From Ectocarpus siliculosus (taxonomy: Eukaryota; Sar; Phaeophyceae; Ectocarpales; Ectocarpaceae), in the NCBI GenBank assembly GCA_000310025.1, contig FN648069.1, forward strand, positions 1,125,790 to 1,139,494: a stretch of DNA of 13,705 bases, written 5' to 3'. The position numbers and the translations under genes were made by a program. The notes under the pieces are model-generated. The model saw nothing but the letters and a program-made list of their open reading frames with translations, had not been told where the DNA came from and ran no database searches. Below are positions 1-8,705 of this stretch, piece after piece. Every line of letters starts with the position of its first letter. The stretch's first letter is position 1.

Positions 1-261
1 GGTTTTTTTAAACCCCCCGGGGCGTTCGGGGGGTTGGAAACCTTTTTTTTGGGTTTCCCCCCTTTTTTTTTTTCCCCTTCGGATTATTCCCCGGTTCCTT
101 GGGGAGCCGGGGGGTTTTTTTTTTTTTTTGCCCCCCCCCCCCCCCCTTTTTTGGGCCGGGAAAAACCCGGGAATTTCTTTTTTTTTGGGTTTTGGGGGGG
201 CAAAGGTTTCAAAGACCCCCCCCGGGTTTTCCGGGATCCCCCCCCCCCCCCCCCCCGAGCC
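1..261. other. Probable low-quality sequence at a contig or gap edge
   Basis: This stretch is dominated by homopolymer runs of T, C, G and A, including C runs of 16 or more. From 153 to 261 it follows the base order of the clean repeat copies that come next (GGGCCGG, A run, CCCGG, T run, G run, CAA-GGT-TCAAAGAC), but isolated bases have been replaced by their neighbours. That pattern is typical of smeared base calls at the end of a Sanger read. The short Pro/Phe/Gly-rich open frames here are therefore not genes. I infer an artefact rather than a real homopolymer-rich locus. Confidence 0.65.
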
Positions 262-597
262 TGGTCCGGTGAGAACCCTGCGTGCTCCGTCCCGGCTTTG
301 TAGGGATGCGAGGTCAATGGTCAAACGACTACGGCATGAACAACTACAAGTACACCCCCCCCCCCTCCCCGCCCCGCCCGTCATACTGGGCCGGCGAAAA
401 CCCGGCATATCGCTCTATGTTGGCATTGTAAGGATGCGAGGTGAATGGTGCAACGACTACGGCACGCGTTACATGAGTATCCCCCCCCGCCCCTATTCTG
501 GGCCGGCGAAAACCCGGCATATCGCTCTTTTCATTGTAATGATGCGGGGTCAATGGTCTCAAGACTACATACGGCATGTGTTTACATGAGCACACCC
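153..597. repeat. Tandem repeat, about 110-125 bp unit, four copies
   Basis: Approximate copies lie at 153-261 (smeared), 262-387, 388-499 and 500-597. The two cleanest (388 and 500) begin GGGCCGGCGAAAACCCGGCA and both continue with TATCGCTC, a GATGCG-GGTxAATGG core and an ACTAC-GGCA segment; 388-499 ends in a C-rich tract before the next copy. The core GATGCGAGGT is shared by 262-387 and 388-499. No coding function is apparent, as open frames shift between copies. Confidence 0.75.
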
Positions 598-1551
598 TTG
601 CCGTGATTTTTTCTGCAGGAACGGGGGGTTCCCTCTTCTCACGCGAGACCGGTCCGGACACTTCTGCGTATTCCAGGGAAGGGCGCCATGCTCTTCCACG
701 GAAATGAAACTCTTCTCGCCCCTGAAGGGTGGAAATACCTTCCAAGAGGGTGAGCTACTCACTCCCTGGCCGCACCAGTGGGGTGCATGGTGTTGATGTT
801 GATTCAGAATTGTTCGAGTTTTATCCGAGTGGTCGCAGTCGATGTTGCAAATCGTTGGAGTTGCATAGTCTCGACATGGAGCGGTCGTATATAGTCGATG
901 TTGGAAATAATTGGAATTGTATTGTCTCGACATCGAGTGGTCGTAGTCGATGTTGGGAAATCAATGGGGTTGTATTGTCTAGTCTCAGACATCGGTGTAG
1001 GACGTTAGCGCCACCACTCGAGAGCCTGGCAGTTGCCAAATCCAACCCTCGATTTCGTACACCGTGGCAAAACCGGCACGCACAAGTCTTGCCCGGGTGA
1101 GAACCGATGTTGTTTCTGTTGGCAACATTGTTGGTGTTTTCTTCACAATGAATCTCTTCGCTCATCGGCCTTCTTAGCGTCGGACCGGTCCGAACTGATG
1201 CGGGCGGCTTCCGAGGTCATGTAAGCCATCTATCTGCCCTAAAAAAATGGTACAATGCACGCACGCACCGCGCGACATGTACACGAGAGGAGAAAATGGA
1301 AGGGTCCACGAAAACCGTTTTTCGTGAACCTTTGTTGTCGGTATAGACACAACACTCTCCACTACCGTAATTTTCTGCAGCAATCTGTAGAAAGTGATAT
1401 TCAATTCAATCGGGTGGCGATCGTGATGTGCGTACCACCTTCCCAATATACACGGCGGACGTTGCGAGTCCCTCACCCGTTTCAGGGGGACCGAAATCCG
1501 TGTGGCTAAGGCACGTATTCGCGACCCAGCTTCCGGCACCTATCGCCGGCC
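598..1551. other. Non-coding spacer with a minisatellite, no gene recognised
   Basis: Apart from the 52-59 bp minisatellite at 827-993, I see no domain, no RNA gene and no convincing exon. Open frames of 60-120 codons occur on both strands but overlap each other and show no recognisable protein features. Confidence 0.5.
827..993. repeat. Minisatellite, 52-59 bp unit, three copies
   Basis: Copies at 827-878, 879-934 and 935-993 share GAG-GGTCG, an AGTCGATGTTG block, a TTG-GTTG block and TAGTCTCGACAT or a close variant. Lengths of 52, 56 and 59 reflect small indels. A weaker, degenerate copy may precede it at about 788-826. The units are not multiples of three and differ by indels, which argues against coding. 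Confidence 0.75.
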
Positions 1552-1800
1552 AATGATGTCATCAGCGGGGTATGTAGCCGCCAGGGGTGCGATGTTCCCG
1601 TCCTTGTCACAAGGAAGGCATTTCTGATGACAACCGCCGCTGGTGAAGTGAGGCGCCAGCGTTAGTGTTGCTCGGCCATTGTTCAGGGTTCGAATTCCCT
1701 GGAACACGTAGAAGCGCGATTGGCCGGAGTTCGTCTCTTTGCACTCTTCGCACCATCGATGGAACGTACCTGCGGCCGTCAGACATGACACGTCTTGCCA
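1552..1800 (-). pseudogene. Cys-rich open frame in the left arm, mirror of the right arm
   Basis: Read on the - strand this arm encodes FHRWCEECKETNSGQSRFY and later GGCHQKCLPCDKDG, matching the right-arm frame with a few substitutions (T for A twice, HQK for RHI, I for M, Y for F). On this strand the frame runs on upstream into the central diverged copy, which is in the same orientation. No splice or start signal ties it to a gene. It is best treated as a repeat-borne frame of unknown function. Confidence 0.3.
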
Positions 1801-1945
1801 CCTCGGCCATTTAGGTTTGGAGTTCCCTGGAACACGTGGAAGCGCGATTGGCCGGGGCTCGCCTCTTCGCTCTCTTCGCACCATCGATGGAACGTTACCA
1901 TGCGGCCCTCAGAGATGACGCGCCAAATGGCGGCACTGGCAAGAC

Positions 1946-2185
1946 GTGTCATGTCTGACGGCCGCAGGTACGTTCCATCGATGGTGCGAAGAGTGCAAAG
2001 AGGCGAACTCCGGCCAATCGCGCTTCTACGTGTTCCAGGGAATTCGAACCCTGAACAATGGCCGAGCAACGCTAGCGCTGGCGCCTCACTTCACCAGCGG
2101 TGGTTGTCGTCACATATGCCTGCCTTGTGACAAGGACGGGAACATGGCACCCCTGGCGGCCACATTCCCCGCTGATGACATCATT
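1946..2185 (+). pseudogene. Cys-rich open frame in the right arm of the inverted repeat
   Basis: I do not recognise this frame. It encodes FHRWCEECKE, then a Gly/Ser/Arg-rich stretch with YVFQGIRTLNNGRA, then GGCRHICLPCDKDG. The pairs C-x2-C and C-x3-C-x2-C could bind zinc, but spacing matches no family I can name. The same frame occurs on the opposite strand in the left arm (about 1552-1800) with seven or so amino-acid changes against about five silent ones, so there is no strong sign of purifying selection. The central copy keeps FHRWCEE only. There is no good start codon. It may be a fragment of a mobile-element protein or simply an open stretch. Confidence 0.3.
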
Positions 2186-3278
2186 CGGAGCTTCTCTGTG
2201 ATGTCGAAAGTGGAATTTCCACATTGCATTCGAGATTATCTGGTCCACAGAAAAGTCTTGCTTGCGTGTTCATACCGGGACATCAAGAGGAACGAGGACC
2301 GGGGTCTTTAGTCGGGATGGCGTTCTTGTGTACGTGGCCTGTCTTTCATTATACATACCTCAGCGAGGAGGTACCTGTACACATCTAGAGAAGGTGTTTC
2401 GGAGTATTGTTGTTGAGCTCGCGCGGCACGTTCCTGCGGCTATTCCTTGTACTCTGTGCGGATGTCGCCTGTGATCACGGGCATGATTATTGCCGCTGCC
2501 TGGGTAGCGACAATATTCAATTTGGAGCTTTTAGGGCACCTTGGCTTTCGGGTTCACTGTGCTGTCCACGCAGATTCCGGTGTTGAATAGACAAGGGGGT
2601 GCTTCCCCCAATTGGGAAAATAATCGTGGGTGTTCACGCAGTCATGGGGGAATGAAAGAGATTTTTGCTGACTTGCAAAGCACTGGAGAGGGATGTCAGT
2701 GGCGTGGCGTCACGATGTACACTGTCTGTCTGTGCTGGGCGCTTTTGACAGCCTCTACGATATACCTAAGAGGAAAGACACAGCAGCAGCAGCATCAGCA
2801 GCAGTGAGTGGTAGTTCAATAGATGACGGTGCAACAGTTTTTTGTGTATACTCATCAACCAGCACGAGGAGGAGATATAAAAGTCGACCAATCCGCCATC
2901 AGCGGACACAGTAGCGTGTTGTTGTTGGAGATTACAGAACAAATGAATCTCGATGCCATTGGAGGAATCAATAATATTGGTGACAAGAGAGGTAGGTGTG
3001 GCCACCTTCTGTCCTCTGTCGTCACCCATCATCGATTGGCAAACGGGGTGAGGGAATAATGACTGAGGCAGTGGCGCAATCAATCATCAATGAAAAATCT
3101 CCACCGCGGTCAAATCCAAAGCTTTGAATTTCAGCGAAATGTGACTTCGCCACCGTGGATAACGTCATCGGTCGGCCTCAAATTTTGACCAATCGGAGCA
3201 CTGCGGGCACCATGCATCTCCTTCTCTACGTTTGTTGTTTCCTGCCGTTTTTGTGAACGTTTGGTCGTTCCATCATAG
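2186..3278. other. Spacer or upstream intron, no exon recognised
   Basis: This region holds a short CAG/CAT microsatellite (2781-2804) and otherwise no recognisable feature. The pyrimidine-rich stretch before 3279 serves as the 3' end of the intron preceding the first visible exon of the U-box gene, so at least the right part of this interval is probably intronic. Where that intron begins cannot be told. Confidence 0.5.
2781..2804. repeat. CAG microsatellite with one CAT interruption
   Basis: Eight trinucleotides read CAG four times, CAT once, then CAG three times. A GTGAGT that would make a good donor starts at 2804, but I found no acceptable acceptor to define an exon, so I do not call it coding. 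Confidence 0.85.
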
Positions 3279-3394
3279 ACATGCACGTGCTCGCACAAGC
3301 TTTGGACCGGCTGAGGAAGTCGAAGGGCGGGCTGCCCGGGGGCGAGTTCGAGGAGGTCGTCTCCGCCGCCCGCGTGGCGCGTGAATGCGTCGTG
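3279..3394 (+). CDS. U-box gene, candidate exon 1 of those visible
   Basis: A pyrimidine-rich tract precedes TAG at 3276-3278. The exon reads (N)AC then MHVLAQALDRLRKSKGG and ends AARVARECVV before the donor GTGAGC at 3395. The peptide looks like an amphipathic helical segment. The exon starts inside a codon and ends in phase 0, which fits the next acceptor. If the intron upstream is not real, the ATG at 3281 could be a translation start. An in-frame TGA at 3428-3430 ends the frame beyond the donor. Confidence 0.5.
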
Positions 3395-6300
3395 GTGAGC
3401 GAGCAGACCAGGGTTGCCTCGTACGCTTGACGCGGGGTCAATGAAAATGCTTTTTGTGGAAATACGAACAACGTCTTCATCTTGGCGTTTTGGACTGGCC
3501 TTGTAGGCTTGACGCGAGTTCAACAAATAATAATGCTACCTCCGGTGGGCCTGTTGTTGTGTTTTTACCCTCCCCATGTGTGTGTGAAAGTAATAAGACT
3601 GTATTTGGAAAGAACCTAGAAGTTGGTGCACCTGCATATTTGATAGGCGGTGAAAACGACTTGAGAGGTTCAACTGTAGATGCAGAGCGCATTCAACACG
3701 AGGGGGAGACCTTAACTTGGAACAGACTGTTTTCTTTTCCGGTTCCGTGCAAGATCGCTTTTCGGGACCCCTTTTGATGGTAATGCGCCTGTCGACTTCG
3801 CCGTCACGGGCGGTAACAAGATCCTCGTGGTACTCGCCGTCTCCGAGATCTACCTTGTCTCCGGATTTAGCCATGTCGGAGTTTGGTTCAAGCCATTATT
3901 ATTAGTTCAGGCGGGATCAAGATCCCTTGATGACGTGGGGCGCGAACTTCCTTTTCCGTCTCGCGCCATCCGTCAGGTGTGCATGGACTCTTCCTACTCC
4001 ATGGAGGGACGACCGGGGTTCGAAGGAGAAGACGCCAAACAGGCCGAGGCGGAAAAGAACAAGCAGGAGTCTCAGCGCCAAAAGGTTGGAAAATTTTGCA
4101 CATAAAAGGAAATCAAGTATGTCTGTATTATTTAGTTATTTTCGTGTGGGCGTTAGGAGGAAAAGTCAAAACGTGGAGGCAGTAGTTACACTGGTTCGTT
4201 GAGGGTGAAATGCAGCATCAGAGCAGGTCGCCAGCTTAGCGCGGTCAATGTTGCTTGGTTCAGACCTGCTCCCAGCTCCTAGACACCCGTTTGTAAACCT
4301 TGCTGCTTCTTCCACTGTGTCTGTGTGTTGTGACGGGACCGGTTTATTTTGTTGCTTCTCGGTTGTAACCGCTTTTGTTTGAATGCCAAGGTGTGGTGGC
4401 GCAGGAGCCGAGATGGTGCGGTAGGCGGACTCGTGTGGGTAGACGTTGAAATGCAACTACGGTTTTCGTTTTTGCGCCTTTGTGCGCCCGATAAAGTGTT
4501 TCGTTTCGCATTTTTGCCGGTTCGTCCTGTTGTCTTCCCATTTTGTTTGCTGATAAGAACGAGTGACCTTTGTAGCTCGCGCCCCCCTCGTTTTTTTTGT
4601 CCTGGTTCTTCCATCGTCTCTGTACGTTCCGAACACGACAAGGAGAGACTCCAACCAAGCCCGCCCCGCGCCTTTGAGTCCCAACAACTCGCTGTCTTGT
4701 TTGTCTTCCACTCAACCCAGTTTATCGACTGCCGCCACCGACGTTTTTCTTGTTTTGTGCTGGCCCATGCGACGGTCGTTTCGTCTGCCGCTCAACCCAG
4801 TTTTTCATCGCTAACCCATTCGCATATTTGTACCTAGCCCCAAGTGGGGGCCGTAAACGCTTTGCTTTGATGTATCTAGCGTTTTTCGACACCTGCACGG
4901 TAGTACACGCGCACGTTGGCCGTCATGTTCCGATGGCAATCTTGCCGGACCTCTTCCCACCGCATTCCGCGTAACCCGGTGGTATGTATACCTTCGCCCG
5001 TGTTATTCCTATCCGACGACCTCCCCCCCCCCCCGCCCATCAGCTGCGGTTCGATTGGTCGGAGCCGCTAGGGGCCGGTGGAGGCAGCGGTGATATGGAA
5101 GTGGTGGACTTGACCACCGGTGACGGCATGGATGCTGTCAGCGTCGATGGAGATGGGCAAGAGAGTACTGATGGTGATGACCAGGGCGAGGGTTCGGATG
5201 GTGATGGCAGCGGTGGAGACGGTTCTGAAAATGACTGCGACAGCGATGAGGATGGGGAAGAGAGTTGTGACGGCGAAGATGGCAACCCATCCGGGGCATC
5301 TACTGCTGCTGCTGCTGCTGCTGCTACCCCCGGGAGAAACGGTCAACAGGTGACCGCTGATGCACGTTGCCGTGCACACGTCTTGGTCGTGCTGTGTGTG
5401 TTCGTCGCGCAGATTCTGGCGCTAGTCCTACACGGTGTGTTCGTTAGACGCATCAGCCGGGGTCTCAACAACTTGTATGATATTATCCAAGGTCAGCTTG
5501 CACTCACGGGTGTTACTTTCTTTTCCTTCAACCTGAAAGAGGAATTCCAGGATGAAGGTGAAGGTGTTTTTTTCCCAAGAGACGAAAGGTTGGGACGAGC
5601 GAGTTCGTGTGTACAGAGGGAAGAAGGTGTTGCCTTCTTCTCGCAATATAAATCGAAGGCAAAGGAGGGGTGGTAAGGGGCCTCAGGGAGAGGAACCCTT
5701 CTATGTGGCCACGGATTGGAGTAAATGGCACAAATGCCGTGATCGCTGATTTGAAGTGAAGACAAAAAGTAAATATATACCAAGGAGGCAATAATGTTGA
5801 TTGATTGATGACTTGGTGTCATCGTGATGTGGCGTTGTAAAATTCGGTAAGAATCGTTGTGAAGCGGTGTGCACCGTTTTCCGATTTGGGCTGCTACACA
5901 TGCCCTGCCCGAAACAGAAAGCCAGGAAATTGACACACATGCTATTTGCTACGGCACGTCGCCGTTGCTCCTTGCTCCCTCGAGGCCAACACCTGGAAAT
6001 GGTGTGAGCGGCTACAGTAGCGAGGATTAGTTTTGTAAGGTAGAAAACTCTTTCGTGGCGCCCGAAGGCCCAAGAGCACCGTTGGGAGAACAGTGCACGT
6101 TCAAGCGGCGGCAAATGTCGTACCACCGTCGAATCAGTGCTCAACCTACGCCATTTTTTCGAGGAACAGTCGATTGGTGTGTTTATTCAAGATTCACAGC
6201 TAATGGTTTAGGGCGATCGATCCTGGAGAGCCAAACTGTCGCTGCTCACCAATTGGGCCCGTTGTTGGTGCTTCTTTTTTTGTTTTCCGATACTCGCCCC

Positions 6301-8673
6301 CTTAGAAACATTCCAAGGCCAATCATGAATTTTCGTCTTCCCGCGTACGCGATCGTATGTGGTACGAGGAAAAATTAAGCAATAGAAAACGACCACAAAG
6401 TGGTTGGCTCGGCAACGGTACCATTCACATCCCAAACAATGTTGATTTTTTTTTTTCCAAACGACAGCTGACGAGTGTCCAGCGGCGTGGAGGTCTTGGT
6501 TGCCTGGTCGAAGTAACCTTGTGCATCTTACCCTCATAATCCTCGGGTTGTCATCAAAGCTCTAGGGAGAATTATCATTCGTTCTCGGTGTTGATGACAT
6601 CACGAGATCGATCTATGAACTGGCTTCCACGAACCGTCTGCAAACTGGTTCGGTAGTTGGCAGTGAAGATGGCAACGGATATGAGGCTCGCAAATCAACT
6701 CTTCCATGTTAACGTTCGGGGATACTTTTCGCCTATGAACTCCTCCGACAACACTGGCCATGGCCGCCACTACCAGCAGCGGCTCGCGTTATCGCAACGA
6801 CACAGTCCACGACGACTCAGTTTGTCTTTCAACAATTTTTTTTCGTCGTCCTTTTATTTTATTTTTCCGGCAGGGCGGGACGAGCGCGGAAACGGGCGGG
6901 ACCTCCTCGATGGAATCCGAAAAGAAAGCGCTTCTGACCGCCTTGCTGCAGCACCCCTGCCTCCCGCAACTGCAAGAATGCGCGAGCATGCTCAACACAC
7001 GGTACAAGACCTACTCGGAGTACGCACGGGGCGCCTCGTCAGCAGAGTGGCAAATGATTCCCTACGTCGAGGTACGATACCTTACCTTGCGCCCTTTTTA
7101 GTCGGCTACCGTTGGTGTATAAGGAGAGTTTGATCGCCGCAATCTTCGTGGGAGGCTCTGGGCGGTCAAAAGGCCAAGAAAATATGCCTTTGTGCGTCTG
7201 TAGACCGTTGTGGCATGTTTTCTTCTCTTGGAAGTATGCTCCCCGTTTAGTAGTAGTGTGCCTTTGAAGGTGGGGGGGCTTACTGTCATGTTTCACATGC
7301 CTCATCTGTTAGACCATTGACCCCTGAAGATGAGGATGGGAAGCCGATTACGAGTTTTCCCCTCGTTTTCGGTCGCGGTCATGTCGAAGCTCGGGGCTCC
7401 CTTGTGCATCCTACTCGCCGCGTGACCGTTATGGGTGTCCGGCGCAGGATCGGTCGAAATAAATATCCCTCTTTCCCGTTGAAGCATGCTCAACAAGCAT
7501 GAAGTATGCACTTGAAGAAGTTATAGATGCACCCTCCTATGGACCTTTTTGCTGAAAGCGGGCCATCCTGATATACATTGCGTCCCCAACACAAAAAATA
7601 TACTTCCATTGTACACTAAATGAAGCAAGACACACCCAACTAATAAACTATTGACCACATGGTTTGTTGCCCTCTCCCGATTTCGTAACGTAGCAAAAGG
7701 AACACCAACAACGGAAAAAGGCCGTCAAGGATGTCTTGGAAATTTCGCAAGGAACTTCTGAGGAAGGTTATTATCGTCTATAGTACCGTAGGTTGGGACC
7801 GATGTGATTGGCTAGATTTCTCCGCGACGGCGAGGATGCTACTGTAACTAATGATGCACTCGCGCAAAGCTCTTGGCGAGACGGTTCCAACGCCGCATTT
7901 TTCGGCGCCGTCACTGCTGTTCTTGGTGCAAAGTAATCGAGCTTTGAAGCTCCGCCCAGTAGGTGTGATATCTTACGCAACCTACGGTATGCCGTGCATG
8001 GCATTGAACATTTCCACGTGGTCGAGGTGTGTCCCGGGGGTTTCAGACCGATCGCCCACGCATTCGAAACGCAGCCGTTTTAACGACTCCCTGTGTCGCC
8101 CATCGTGGTAAGCTTTTAGAGTTTTACCTCTTGCTCTCTCAAGTTCTTCTTGTCGCACATGCTTGTTGCGCTTTTGCCCTCGTCATGTACTTCCAACAGA
8201 CCGTCCTTGAAGAGCTGGTCCTGGAAAACTTCGAAGCGGATAAGCCAGCGAGTTGGACCCGAGCAAACCAGCTCCTTCAGGTCAGAAACTATTGCAGCAT
8301 TGTAGCGCTCCCGCCGGACAACATTTTTTTTAGTTTTGCTTTTTGTATTGCCTTCGGGCGGGCGGGGATATCAAGGCATCCAGTGAACCTCAAGGAAAGA
8401 GCCTTTCCGGCGTGGCTATTGTACGGGCGGGTTTAAGGAAAAGTGAGGTGCAAGTGAGTTCAGAGCGAGACGTAGGCCAGGCCGTACACCAGTGCTTGCC
8501 AGGCCGTACACCAGTGCTTGGACACTCCGGAAACCTGTGCGCCGTCCTTGCTTGTTCTGTGTCTCTCTTACAAGCATCGACCTCGCTAACCGTCTGAAAG
8601 ACGTCAGTCTCAGTGCGTTTGAAAACATAACATGCTTCTAACGGGGATGACCTAGGGCCCCGTGTTCCGTGTA

Positions 8674-8705
<32 letters not shown>

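Larger units (their letters stand above)
1552..2185. repeat. Large inverted repeat, 249-bp arms, with a third internal copy
   Basis: The left arm (1552-1800) and the right arm (1937-2185) are reverse complements with about a dozen mismatches in 249 bp, roughly 95% identity and no obvious gaps. The 136-bp spacer holds a more diverged copy (about 1803-1935) in left-arm orientation, recognisable by TTCCCTGGAACACGT, GAAGCGCGATTGGCCGG and CACCATCGATGGAACGT. Order is therefore forward, forward (diverged), reverse. No target duplication is visible at the outer edges. It could be a foldback element, inverted copies of a family repeat, or the remains of a duplicated short gene. Confidence 0.85.

Noticed and set aside
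34-589. Pro/Phe-rich open frames on both strands
   Set aside because: They arise from homopolymer runs and a non-coding tandem repeat, in part probably miscalled bases.
1640-1720. A tRNA gene, suggested by a T-arm-like GGTTCGAATTCC
   Set aside because: The sequence before and after does not form an acceptor stem or an anticodon arm; only box-like motifs remain.
2693-2914. Ala-rich frame over the CAG repeat followed by a good GTGAGT donor
   Set aside because: No acceptor was found that gives an open exon in the phase needed by the next exon.
4349-4837. 160-codon open frame on the + strand
   Set aside because: Phe/Arg/Ser/Cys-rich composition, no domain, overlaps equally long frames on the other strand; fits intron sequence.
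8047-8107. Possible extra exon between exons 4 and 5 with TTTCAG acceptor and GTAAGC donor
   Set aside because: Its 61-bp length would shift the frame between two phase-0 exons; direct joining of exons 4 and 5 gives a smoother protein.
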